Shown: positions 9,838 through 17,166 of the stretch, piece by piece
How the letters are laid out: every line of letters begins with the position of its first letter
How positions within the stretch are numbered: position 1 is the first letter of the stretch
From: Rhizobium sp. BT04
Lineage (GTDB): Bacteria > Pseudomonadota > Alphaproteobacteria > Rhizobiales > Rhizobiaceae
Direction: 5' to 3'
Assembly: GCF_030053135.1 (NCBI RefSeq)
Contig: NZ_CP125653.1
Location: forward strand, 1-64,000
DNA length: 64,000 bases
Notes under the pieces: model-generated
What the model saw: the letters and a program-made list of their open reading frames with translations, nothing else
Told to the model about the DNA's origin: nothing
Databases searched by the model: none
Translations under genes and position numbers: made by a program

Positions 9838-10845
9838 ATGAATGCCGAAGCCATCACCGAACTTGGCCTTATCTATGTCAGCGATACCGAACCAGGCATC
9901 CGCAGGCGAAGGAAAGGCAAGGGTTTCAGCTATGTCATGCCGGATGGCCGGACGCTTGTCGATGAATTGCAGCGGGCCCGCATCGGCGCGCTCGGTCTGC
10001 CGCCGGCCTATGAGAATGTCTGGATCTGCCTCTACGACAACGGCCATCTGCAGGCGACAGGCTTCGATGCGCGCGGGCGCAAGCAGTACCGCTACCACAA
10101 GGAATGGCAATCCTTCCGTAGTGCCGGGAAATTCCATCAGCTGATCGAGTTCGGCCGGGCGCTGCCTAAGATACGCCGCACCGTGCTGCGCCACCTCGAC
10201 ACCGGTGCGGAGGATGTCAACGGCGTGCTGGCGGCGTTGACGACGCTGCTCGATGAGGCGCATTTGCGCGTCGGCAACCAGGCCTATGTCCGGGAGAACG
10301 GCACCTATGGCGCAACGACGCTGCTGAAGCGCCACCTGAAGATCGTCGACGGACAGATCGAGTTGAAATTCCGCGCCAAGGGCGGCAAGCGCGTCCAGCG
10401 CAGTCTCAAACATCCCAGGCTGCAGAAGATCCTGGAGGAAATAGCCGATCTGCCCGGCCGCCAGCTTTTCGTCTGGAAGGATGACAGCGGAGCGCTGAAG
10501 CCGATCGATTCCGGCCGGCTGAACGCCTATCTGGCCGAGATATCGGGGATTCCCATTTCGGCGAAGACCTTCCGCACCTGGGCCGGATCGCTGGCGGCCT
10601 TCGGGGCGGCGCGCGAGGCGATTGTCGGCGGCGGCCGGCCGACAGTCAAACAGATGTCGGAAGCCGCGGCCGAGGCGCTGCACAACACACCGGCAATCTC
10701 GCGCTCGAGCTATATCCATCCGGCAATCATCGCGCTCGCCGGCAACGATCATCCGCTGATCGAGAGCGGCAACGAGCCGCTGCGGGGCTTGCGGGCCGAG
10801 GAAAACAGGCTACTTGATTTCCTCACACGCGAGATCGAAGAATGA
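9838..10845 (+). CDS. DNA topoisomerase IB (poxvirus/eukaryote-like)
   Basis: A 335-residue bacterial type IB topoisomerase that relaxes supercoils through a 3'-phosphotyrosine intermediate. The N-terminal domain (~1-85) contains GFSYVMPDGRTL and LPPAYENVWICLYDNGHLQATGFD (split here by text). The catalytic domain shows Arg144 in LRVGNQAY, the RAKGGKRVQR lysine loop around 179-188, TFRTW near 245-249 and the nucleophile Tyr292 in SRSSYIHPAI. It follows glgX after 15 bases and overlaps the LigD polymerase-domain gene by ATGA, so its translation is coupled to that of an end-joining polymerase. TopoIB is an accessory enzyme in bacteria, often linked to stress. Confidence 0.93.
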   Translation: MNAEAITELGLIYVSDTEPGIRRRRKGKGFSYVMPDGRTLVDELQRARIGALGLPPAYENVWICLYDNGHLQATGFDARGRKQYRYHKEWQSFRSAGKFHQLIEFGRALPKIRRTVLRHLDTGAEDVNGVLAALTTLLDEAHLRVGNQAYVRENGTYGATTLLKRHLKIVDGQIELKFRAKGGKRVQRSLKHPRLQKILEEIADLPGRQLFVWKDDSGALKPIDSGRLNAYLAEISGIPISAKTFRTWAGSLAAFGAAREAIVGGGRPTVKQMSEAAAEALHNTPAISRSSYIHPAIIALAGNDHPLIESGNEPLRGLRAEENRLLDFLTREIEE

Positions 10846-11720
10846 GCCCCAGACATCCGCCGGCATCTGACGTATCGCTGACCCATCCCGACCGGCTTTA
10901 CTGGCCGGATGAGGGCGTGACCAAGCAGGCGCTCGCGGATTATTATGCCGCGGTCTGGCCGTTCATGGCGCCTTATGTCGTCAACCGGCCTTTGGCGCTG
11001 CTGCGCCTGCCGGACGGGATAAAAAGCCACCAGCGGTTTTTTCAGAAACACGCCTGGAAGGGCATGAATCTGCATATCGAGGAGATCGCCGACCCCGAGG
11101 ATGCTGCCGGCGAAAAGCTGCTGCGCATTGTCGATTTCAACGGGCTCGTGGCGCTGGTGCAATCGGCCGCGCTTGAAATTCATCCCTGGGGCACGACGAC
11201 GGATCATTGGGAAAGGCCCGATATGATCACCATGGACCTCGATCCCGGCGAGGACGTTGCCTGGAGCGCGGTGATCGCGGCCGCATTTGACGTGAAGGCG
11301 CGGCTGGAAGCCCGTGGCCTTGCTGCCTTCGTCAAGACCTCGGGCGGCAAGGGGCTGCATGTGGTGACGCCGCTTGCGCCGAAGGCCGGCTGGGCCGAGG
11401 TGAAGGATTTCGCCCACTCGCTTGCCGAAAGCATGGCGGCCGACGCGCCGGACAAATATCTGGCGACTGCGACGAAGGCCAAACGCGGGGGGCATATCTA
11501 TATCGATTATCTCCGCAACGGCCGCGGCAATACGGCGGTCGCGGCCTATTCGACGCGGGCGCGACCAGGGGCACCGGTTTCGATGCCGCTCGATTGGTCA
11601 GATTTGAACGACCTGAGCGGCCCGGCCGCTTTCACGCTCGGCAATGTGCCGCAGCGGCTGCAGGCCCGGTCGAAGGACCCCTGGCGCGATTTCTTCGATG
11701 CGGCCGCGCCGCTGGAATGA
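10842..11720 (+). CDS. Stand-alone LigD-type polymerase/primase domain (NHEJ PolDom)
   Basis: A 292-residue archaeo-eukaryotic-primase fold protein equal to the polymerase domain of LigD, without ligase or phosphoesterase domains. It opens with the typical HPDRLYWPDEGVTKQAL segment. Metal-binding Asp132 and Asp134 lie in MDLDPG, the nucleotide-binding SGGKGLH follows at 167-173, and IYIDYLRNGRG supplies the third acidic residue. Family members add ribonucleotides or fill gaps at DNA ends with Ku. No Ku or LigD ligase gene is in the window. The four-base overlap with topoisomerase IB and the stress promoter upstream of glgX suggest stationary-phase or stress repair; this is inference. Confidence 0.9.
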   Translation: MSPRHPPASDVSLTHPDRLYWPDEGVTKQALADYYAAVWPFMAPYVVNRPLALLRLPDGIKSHQRFFQKHAWKGMNLHIEEIADPEDAAGEKLLRIVDFNGLVALVQSAALEIHPWGTTTDHWERPDMITMDLDPGEDVAWSAVIAAAFDVKARLEARGLAAFVKTSGGKGLHVVTPLAPKAGWAEVKDFAHSLAESMAADAPDKYLATATKAKRGGHIYIDYLRNGRGNTAVAAYSTRARPGAPVSMPLDWSDLNDLSGPAAFTLGNVPQRLQARSKDPWRDFFDAAAPLE

Positions 11721-11721
11721 C

Positions 11722-12447
11722 CTATCCCGCGCTGTCGAGCTCCGGGTAATGCCGGAAAATCCCTTCCTCGTTGAAGGCGAGGCGGCGAGGGGAGGCGAGA
11801 TAGCGGGCGATATTCGGACGCTTCGCCACCGTATCATGTAGGGCCAGCAGGCGGGGATAGTCCGCCTTGCGGTTGGCCATGGCTTTCGGGAAGGCATAGG
11901 CCAGACCCTCGACCACCTGGAAGATCGACAGGTCGACATAGGTGAGCGCCTCGCCGACCATGTGGCCCGGGCCTTTCGGGTTCTGCCGCAGCACACGCTC
12001 GAAATAGCCGAGGAATTTCGGAATGCGTTCGCGGATGAAGGCGGCTGAGCGGGCTTTTGCTTCCGGCTTCTGGTCCTCGTAATAGAGCGACGTGTCGATC
12101 GGGTGATGCGTATCGTGCACTTCGGCGACGAAATCGGTGATCGTGAGCTGCAGGCCGTTGACGACATGGCGAAGGCCTTCGTCCTCAGGGGCAAGGCCGA
12201 GCTTCGGGCCGAGATAAAACAGGATGTTGGCGACATGCGGGATGATGAGGTCGCCATCCTTCAGGAAGGGCGGTGCGAAGGGAATATGCGCTTCGCTCTC
12301 GCTCTCCATGATCTCGAACATCGCCCCGGTACCGCGCCCGGGTTCACGGGTGATGTCGATATAGTCGGCGCCGGCTTCCTCCAGCGCCAACCGCATGAAT
12401 TCACCGCGGCCTTGAATGCCGTCCCAATAATAAAGCTCGTATGGCAT
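11722..12447 (-). CDS. Glutathione S-transferase
   Basis: A 241-residue GST. The N-terminal thioredoxin-like half begins YELYYWDGIQGRGEFMRLAL, where the Tyr and Arg positions match sigma/mu-like GSTs, and contains PFLKDGDLIIPHVANIL for the gamma-glutamyl site. The helical C-terminal half includes LTYVDLSIFQVVEGLAYAFP. ATG 12447 is preferred to the in-frame TTG at 12456, because GAAGGA lies 10 bases upstream of it. It starts six bases after the DUF3175 stop and is convergent with the LigD-domain gene, whose stop is two bases from its own. It probably shares the stress promoter upstream of DUF3175. Confidence 0.88.
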   Translation of the reverse strand: MPYELYYWDGIQGRGEFMRLALEEAGADYIDITREPGRGTGAMFEIMESESEAHIPFAPPFLKDGDLIIPHVANILFYLGPKLGLAPEDEGLRHVVNGLQLTITDFVAEVHDTHHPIDTSLYYEDQKPEAKARSAAFIRERIPKFLGYFERVLRQNPKGPGHMVGEALTYVDLSIFQVVEGLAYAFPKAMANRKADYPRLLALHDTVAKRPNIARYLASPRRLAFNEEGIFRHYPELDSAG

Positions 12448-12452
12448 GGCTC

Positions 12453-12734
12453 TCAATCCTTCGGTTGACGACCGAGGTCTTTTCGCAGTTCGCCCTTGGC
12501 TTTTTCAAGGGTGCCGCGCTGCTTTTTCGTCGGCTGGTCGCCGGCGCGGTTGATGTAGAAGGTCAGCATCGACATGGCCGCGCGGAAGGGGCTCGACTTG
12601 CGGCGATCGCTCTCTTCGGCGGCCGAGCGGGCAATCTTCTTCGGATCGTCCGATTTGAACGCACCTTTCTTCAGGTCCATCGCATCGCTGTGTTCGGTGA
12701 CGTCCTGCGACCATTTCTTCTTCGATTTGGCCAT
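12453..12734 (-). CDS. DUF3175 family small basic protein
   Basis: A 93-residue lysine-rich protein of the DUF3175 type (KKWSQDVTEHSDAMDL, KKIARSAAEES and SPFRAAMSMLTFYINRAG are its family landmarks as I remember them). Function unknown; the basic composition could suit nucleic-acid binding. ATG 12734 has AAAGG eight bases upstream. It precedes the GST gene by five bases and has an EcfG-type promoter about 80 bases upstream. Confidence 0.82.
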   Translation of the reverse strand: MAKSKKKWSQDVTEHSDAMDLKKGAFKSDDPKKIARSAAEESDRRKSSPFRAAMSMLTFYINRAGDQPTKKQRGTLEKAKGELRKDLGRQPKD

Positions 12735-13031
12735 GTCAAAAACCTTTGCTGGATGCGGCCGGCGGCACGCCACCGCCTGTCGATCCTTCGTTGAGGGTCG
12801 GTTTGCAAAAGCATTGAACCGGTGCGGAGCTCAAAAGTTCCAGCCACGGTCAATGGCCTGCGAGGCCTGGATGCCGAACAAAGCCAGTTTTCAGGTTTCC
12901 GACGCGAATGCCTGCACAAGGCTGGATCTGGGTCGTCTTGAGGGTGACCCTTTCAAACCGGCAGGGGCGGTCGAGACATCCATAACCGGTGGGCATTCAG
13001 CGGTTTAAGCCGCCTACGGCTGTTGGGGCTG
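12735..13031. other. Intergenic region upstream of DUF3175
   Basis: About 297 bases without a convincing gene. Open frames on both strands here have arginine-rich, low-quality composition and no ribosome binding site. The only feature seen is the EcfG-type promoter at 12817-12841 reading towards DUF3175. Confidence 0.5.
12817..12841 (-). promoter_or_regulatory. EcfG-type general-stress promoter of DUF3175-GST
   Basis: On the minus strand GGAAC (12841-12837) is followed after 16 bases by GGTT (12820-12817). One base of the CGTT -10 differs and the spacing is exact. The ATG of DUF3175 is 82 bases downstream. Confidence 0.6.
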
Positions 13032-13205
13032 CTATTTCCGATAGGATTTTTGCGATGCAGCGAAGGCTCGGCCGATGTCGAAGGAGGGCGGCTGCACCGG
13101 CGCGGCGGGATCGCGGAAAACCAGCCCGACGAGGTTATCGATGACAAGGATGAACCCGAGCGCGAGACCAAGATAGAGCAGTGCGGCGATGACGAGGAGC
13201 GACAT
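13032..13205 (-). CDS. Small single-pass membrane protein (57 aa)
   Basis: A 57-residue ORF starting MSLLVIAALLYLGLALGFIL, one strong hydrophobic helix over residues 2-30, then a polar Pro/Ala tail ending in QKSYRK. GGGATGGAG lies immediately before the ATG. It begins nine bases after the stop of the 60-residue ORF upstream, so the two look like a small operon. I do not recognise the family. Support comes from the ribosome binding site and amino-acid pattern only. Confidence 0.5.
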   Translation of the reverse strand: MSLLVIAALLYLGLALGFILVIDNLVGLVFRDPAAPVQPPSFDIGRAFAASQKSYRK

Positions 13206-13214
13206 CTCCATCCC

Positions 13215-13397
13215 TCACACAATCGCGGTCGACGTGCTGCCGCCGACTGCGACAAGCGGGACGGAGAGGATAGCGGTATGGCCGTCGTTCATGGCAACTT
13301 CCCCGGTTTCGCCATAAACAGCCAGCGAAAGTTCTTGTTCCCGGTTATCGGGCGAGGGCTCAATTTTCTTAAGAAGCCTCAAAGCTTGCTGCGTCAT
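13215..13397 (-). CDS. Small hypothetical protein (60 aa)
   Basis: A 60-residue ORF beginning MTQQALRLLKKIEP and ending with a Val/Ala/Gly-rich hydrophobic stretch (ILSVPLVAVGGSTSTAIV). AGAGG precedes the ATG by six bases. It is followed after nine bases by the small membrane protein gene. No family recognised and no EcfG-type motif upstream. It may be a genuine short gene, but evidence is thin. Confidence 0.4.
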   Translation of the reverse strand: MTQQALRLLKKIEPSPDNREQELSLAVYGETGEVAMNDGHTAILSVPLVAVGGSTSTAIV

Positions 13398-13478
13398 CCG
13401 GCCTCTGTTCACCCCCGTGGAAGCCCACCTCTCAAATTCCATAAAGCACAACTAATTCAGGCATATGACAAACAGCAT

Positions 13479-13505
13479 CAAAGGGCGCCGCGACGACGCC
13501 CTTTG
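13479..13505 (-). terminator. Hairpin downstream of the DUF2934 gene
   Basis: CAAAGGGCG and CGCCCTTTG form a 9-bp stem with a nine-base loop, 30 bases after the DUF2934 stop. The T-rich tail is short on the minus strand, so it may act as a weak terminator between DUF2934 and the small ORFs. Confidence 0.4.
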
Positions 13506-13534
13506 TTTGATCGGCCTGCTCGGTATTTCGGTAT

Positions 13535-13789
13535 TCAGGGCGCCGTCTTGCGGCTCGCAGTCCGTTTCGGCGCCGCTTTGACGACGCCGTTCGTCTTGCT
13601 GCCGGCGACGCTGCGCTTCGCCTTGGGCTTGATTTCCTTGCCGTCGGACGAGGCCGCAGAACCTTCGAGCGTCTCGCGCTCGTGTCGTGCCTGTTCCCAA
13701 TGAATGGATTCTCGCCCTGTCGGATAACCCTCTTCTTCCCAGAGGGCGTATGCACGTTTTTTGATCCACTCGTCCCGAGTTTCTGTCAT
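13535..13789 (-). CDS. DUF2934 family protein
   Basis: An 84-residue protein. Residues 5-35 (DEWIKKRAYALWEEEGYP...GRESIHWEQA) match the short DUF2934 motif, a predicted helical hairpin common in Rhizobiales. The rest is a Lys/Ala/Thr-rich basic tail (PKAKRSVAGSKTNGVVKAAP) resembling histone-H1-like tails. Function unknown. An exact EcfG-type promoter ends 34 bases before the ATG, marking it as a likely general-stress gene. Confidence 0.82.
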   Translation of the reverse strand: MTETRDEWIKKRAYALWEEEGYPTGRESIHWEQARHERETLEGSAASSDGKEIKPKAKRSVAGSKTNGVVKAAPKRTASRKTAP

Positions 13790-13822
13790 CGCTGATCTCC
13801 AGTCACATGATGCCGTCGTTCG

Positions 13823-13847
13823 AACGCGATACTGTCGGGATGGTTCC
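13823..13847 (-). promoter_or_regulatory. EcfG-type general-stress promoter of DUF2934
   Basis: On the minus strand GGAAC (13847-13843), 16 bases, CGTT (13826-13823): an exact consensus match. The distance from the -10 to the ATG (about 33 bases) equals that upstream of glgX. Confidence 0.72.
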
Positions 13848-13931
13848 AGAGGAGGGGAACTCTTTCAAGCGAAATCGCCCTGCAACCGCAAATATTTCGC
13901 GTTGCAGCATGCCAGGGTTGAGAATTGGCAA

Positions 13932-14573
13932 TCATCGGGGCTGAAACTCCGCCGCCTTGTGCAGATCTGACACGAAATCAAGGCGTAGCCGATGCTGCTG
14001 GGCCTCGTCGCGAATGCGCAAGAGATAGGAGGGGTGTATAGTGACCAGGACGGGCGGACGGTTTGCCGGATAGAGGATATGGCCGCGCTCCGGCGTCAGC
14101 TTCACTTTCGGCCCGAGCAGCGCATAGAGCGCGCTGGCGCCGAGGGTAACGACGAGTTTCGGCTTGATGATATTGAGTTCCGCGCCGAGCCACCAGGCGC
14201 AACGCCTGATCTCGCCGGCATCGGGTTTGGCATGCAGCCGCCGTTTGCCGCGCGGCGTGAACTTGAAGTGCTTGACGGCATTGGTGACATAGCAGCGCCG
14301 GCGGTCGAGCCCGGCCTCATCAAGGCAGCGATCGAGCAGCCGGCCGGCCGGGCCGACGAAGGGTCTGCCGGTCAGATCTTCCTGGTCGCCCGGCTGCTCG
14401 CCGACGAGGACGATCTCGGCCTTCCCGAGGCCTTCGCCGAAGACGATCTGCGTGGCATCCCTGTAAAGGTCACAGCGGGTGCAGCCTTCGGCCTGATGCC
14501 GGAGCTCGGCGATGCTTGCGGCGTCCGCGACTTCAAGCGCGAGGGCGGGACCGACGCTTGCGGCGATGTTCAT
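13932..14573 (-). CDS. Uracil-DNA glycosylase of the UdgX type
   Basis: A 213-residue family-4-related uracil-DNA glycosylase. The motif-A loop GEQPGDQED (58-66) and the loop KRRLHAKP (110-117) carry the UdgX hallmarks. In UdgX the His of KRRIH (here His114) attacks the sugar and leaves the enzyme covalently joined to uracil-containing DNA. Iron-sulfur cysteines are Cys31, Cys34, Cys94 and Cys125, and motif B is HPSYLLR near the C terminus. The frame is open upstream, but ATG 14573 has AAGGA nine bases before it and gives the known family length. A weak EcfG-type promoter lies 28 bases upstream. It is divergent from the cardiolipin synthase gene. Confidence 0.88.
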   Translation of the reverse strand: MNIAASVGPALALEVADAASIAELRHQAEGCTRCDLYRDATQIVFGEGLGKAEIVLVGEQPGDQEDLTGRPFVGPAGRLLDRCLDEAGLDRRRCYVTNAVKHFKFTPRGKRRLHAKPDAGEIRRCAWWLGAELNIIKPKLVVTLGASALYALLGPKVKLTPERGHILYPANRPPVLVTIHPSYLLRIRDEAQQHRLRLDFVSDLHKAAEFQPR

Positions 14574-14600
14574 GATGCGATCCTTATCTCCTCGGGACCA

Positions 14601-14625
14601 AATCGATCGCATAGGGAATTGTTCC
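14601..14625 (-). promoter_or_regulatory. Weak EcfG-like promoter candidate of the UdgX gene
   Basis: On the minus strand GGAAC (14625-14621), 16 bases, then GATT (14604-14601). Only the TT of the -10 agrees, which still fits the looser GGAAC-N18-TT rule. The 28-base distance to the ATG matches the other stress promoters in this block. Confidence 0.35.
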
Positions 14626-14737
14626 CGCGGCGGAGCGGCTGACGCGGGCGGCAAAATGATCACGACGAAAAATTTCGCGCCATGAGAGAGCGGCAGTGCA
14701 ATTGAACGCCGCCGTTTCGCGGCTATATTTGCCAGCG

Positions 14738-16201
14738 ATGTTCTATCTCCTGTCGACCTACTGGCCGCATATCCTCTTTGTCGTTTCGATCGCCATGGGG
14801 GCCGCGGCGGCGATCCATGCCGCCATGACCAAGGAGGAGGTGCGCGCCGCGATCGGCTGGGTCGGCGTCATCATCCTGTCTCCGATCATCGGTGCGGTGC
14901 TCTATGCGATTGCCGGCATCAACCGCATCCGCCGGAAATCGTTGAGCATTCGCCGGGACGCGCTGCTGGCTGCGGCCGAAATCGACGAGTTGGAGACATT
15001 CGATGCCGAGGCCGAGACGGTGATCAGCCAGTTCGGCCGGCGTTTTGCGGCGCTGCAGACGTTGGGTGATCGGGTGACCCGCAATCCGCTGACCTCAGGC
15101 AATTCGATCGACATGCTCGAAACCGGCGATGAGGCCTATGCGGCGATGAAATCAAGCATCGACGAGGCGGCGCGCAGCATCCTGCTCGAAACCTATATCT
15201 TCGACCGCGATGTCATCGGCCTTCGCATCGCCGATGCGCTGATTGCGGCGGTCCGGCGGGGTGTCGAGGTGCGGGTGCTGATCGACGCGGTCGGTGCGCG
15301 TTATTCGGTGCCGAGCATTCTCGGCCATCTCCGCGAGGGCGGCGTCACCGTCGCCGTCTTCAACGGCAACGTCATCATGGGTTTGCGGCTGCCCTATGCC
15401 AATCTGCGCACCCACCGCAAGATCCTGATCGTCGACGGGAAGATCGCGCTGACGGGCGGAATGAACATCAGGGCGGGCTTCAGTGAGGAGGCGACGGGCG
15501 AGAGCTTTGCGCACGACACGCATTTCAGCGTCACCGGCCCTATCGTCGCCGACCTTTTCGACCTCGCCGCCGAAGACTGGCGCTTCTCCACGCAGGAATT
15601 GTTGAACGGCGAGGCCTGGCGCATCGAACCGACGCAGCGCAGCCCCGGCGATCCCATCCTGATGCGCGTCGTTGCCTCCGGGCCGGACCGCAGCGTTGAG
15701 ACCAACCACAAGATGCTGATGGGCGCCTTTTCCGTGGCGCGCCAATCGATCCGCATCATGTCGCCCTATTTCCTGCCGGACCGCGAATTGATCAGCGCCC
15801 TGGTGACGGCGGCGCGGCGCGGCGTCGAAGTCGACGTCGTCGTGCCTGCGGTCAACAACCTCGTGCTGGTCGACCGGGCGATGACGGCGCAATTCGACCA
15901 GATCCTCAAGAATTACTGCCGCATCTGGCGCTCGACCGGCAGCTTCAGCCATTCGAAGCTTTTGACGATCGACGGCACCTGGGCCTATGTCGGTTCATCC
16001 AATCTCGACCCGCGCTCGCTGCGGCTGAATTTCGAGGTCGATCTCGAAGTGCTGAACGAGGGCTTTGCCGGCGAAATCGACGAGCATATCGAGGAAACCC
16101 TGAAATCGGCAACGCCGGTGACGCTGGACGGCTTAAGGGCACGACCCTTCCCGGTGCGGCTGCTCGAGAAGGTGCTGTGGCTGGGCTCCCCCTATCTCTG
16201 A
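14738..16201 (+). CDS. cls: Cardiolipin synthase (phospholipase D family)
   Basis: A 487-residue inner-membrane enzyme that condenses phosphatidylglycerol to cardiolipin. Two N-terminal helices (about 3-30 and 37-60) are followed by two HKD phospholipase D motifs: HRKILIVDG with His226 and HSKLLTIDG with His405. Length and layout match bacterial Cls with a PLDc_N domain. The frame also offers a GTG at 14696; ATG 14738 is chosen because it places the first helix at the N terminus. An EEP-family gene follows 73 bases later, the same pairing as ybhO (clsB) and ybhP in E. coli. Confidence 0.88.
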   Translation: MFYLLSTYWPHILFVVSIAMGAAAAIHAAMTKEEVRAAIGWVGVIILSPIIGAVLYAIAGINRIRRKSLSIRRDALLAAAEIDELETFDAEAETVISQFGRRFAALQTLGDRVTRNPLTSGNSIDMLETGDEAYAAMKSSIDEAARSILLETYIFDRDVIGLRIADALIAAVRRGVEVRVLIDAVGARYSVPSILGHLREGGVTVAVFNGNVIMGLRLPYANLRTHRKILIVDGKIALTGGMNIRAGFSEEATGESFAHDTHFSVTGPIVADLFDLAAEDWRFSTQELLNGEAWRIEPTQRSPGDPILMRVVASGPDRSVETNHKMLMGAFSVARQSIRIMSPYFLPDRELISALVTAARRGVEVDVVVPAVNNLVLVDRAMTAQFDQILKNYCRIWRSTGSFSHSKLLTIDGTWAYVGSSNLDPRSLRLNFEVDLEVLNEGFAGEIDEHIEETLKSATPVTLDGLRARPFPVRLLEKVLWLGSPYL

Positions 16202-16274
16202 AGGGATTATTTGCGCTCGGACGTGGCAAGTTCGGCTTGGCCGCCTATACTGCCGAGAGAAGCCTTTTTGATCA

Positions 16275-17111
16275 ATGGAACAAGTGCGCCTGCCGATGCA
16301 CGCCAGAAAACACAATCTTCCCGCCAGCATTCTCGCCTCGATCAGGAGCAGGAAAAAGCGGCTCGACCCGGCCTATACGGAGGCAAGGCCGCGCAGTGCC
16401 GGAACGCTGATTGCCTCCTATAACGTGCACAAGTGCGTCGGCACCGACCGCCGCTTCGATCCGGAGCGCACCAGCCGGGTGATCCATGAAATCGGCGCCG
16501 ACGTCATCGCGCTGCAGGAGGCCGATACGCGCTTTGGTGAGCGCACCGGCCTTCTCGATCTCGGCCGGCTGGAGCGGGAGACGGGGCTGATCCCCGTGCC
16601 GGTTGCCGGCATGGCCAAGGCGCATGGCTGGCACGGCAATGTCGTGCTCTTCAAGAAGGGGCTGGTGCACGACGTGCATCAGGTCAAGCTGCCGGGGCTG
16701 GAGCCGCGCGGCGCCCTCGTCGCCGAGATCGAGCTCGAAGAGGGCGGGGTGCTGCGCATCATCGCCGCGCATTTCGGCCTGCTGCGCCATAACAGAGCCC
16801 AGCAGGCCCGGACGCTGGTCGAGCTCATCAACGACCGGCACGAGATGCCGACCATCCTGCTCGGCGACCTCAACGAATGGCGGCTCGGCGACCGCTCCTC
16901 GCTCAACACCTTCCAATCCGCCTTCGGCGAGCTGCCGCCCGCCGTCCCGAGTTTTCCCGCCGGCCTGCCGCTTCTGGCCCTCGACCGCATCATCGCCAAC
17001 CGCAAGGGGATCATTTCGCAGGTGGAAGCGCATGATACGCCACTGGCGCGCATCGCCTCCGACCACCTGCCGATCAAGGCGCTGGTCGATCTGGAGCCGG
17101 TGGGCGGTTAA
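16275..17111 (+). CDS. Endonuclease/exonuclease/phosphatase (EEP) family protein, YbhP-like
   Basis: A 278-residue EEP-fold hydrolase with all metal and catalytic motifs: SYNVHKC, LQEAD (metal-binding Glu), GDLNEW (Asp/Asn pair) and SDHLPI (catalytic Asp-His) near the C terminus. It has no signal peptide; the first ~40 residues are basic. Family members cut DNA, RNA or phosphodiester lipid head groups. Because it follows a cardiolipin synthase, as YbhP does beside ClsB, a phospholipid-related substrate is plausible but unproven. Start ATG 16275 could instead be 16296; neither has a strong ribosome binding site. Confidence 0.83.
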   Translation: MEQVRLPMHARKHNLPASILASIRSRKKRLDPAYTEARPRSAGTLIASYNVHKCVGTDRRFDPERTSRVIHEIGADVIALQEADTRFGERTGLLDLGRLERETGLIPVPVAGMAKAHGWHGNVVLFKKGLVHDVHQVKLPGLEPRGALVAEIELEEGGVLRIIAAHFGLLRHNRAQQARTLVELINDRHEMPTILLGDLNEWRLGDRSSLNTFQSAFGELPPAVPSFPAGLPLLALDRIIANRKGIISQVEAHDTPLARIASDHLPIKALVDLEPVGG

Positions 17112-17166
17112 AAACGACGTCGACAGGGACGTCATCGGAGCGGCTCGATCGGCCGCCGAGTGCCTC

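Noticed and set aside
9010..10752. A 580-codon minus-strand open frame opposite glgX and topoisomerase IB
   Set aside because: Low-quality composition, antisense to two genes with intact catalytic motifs.
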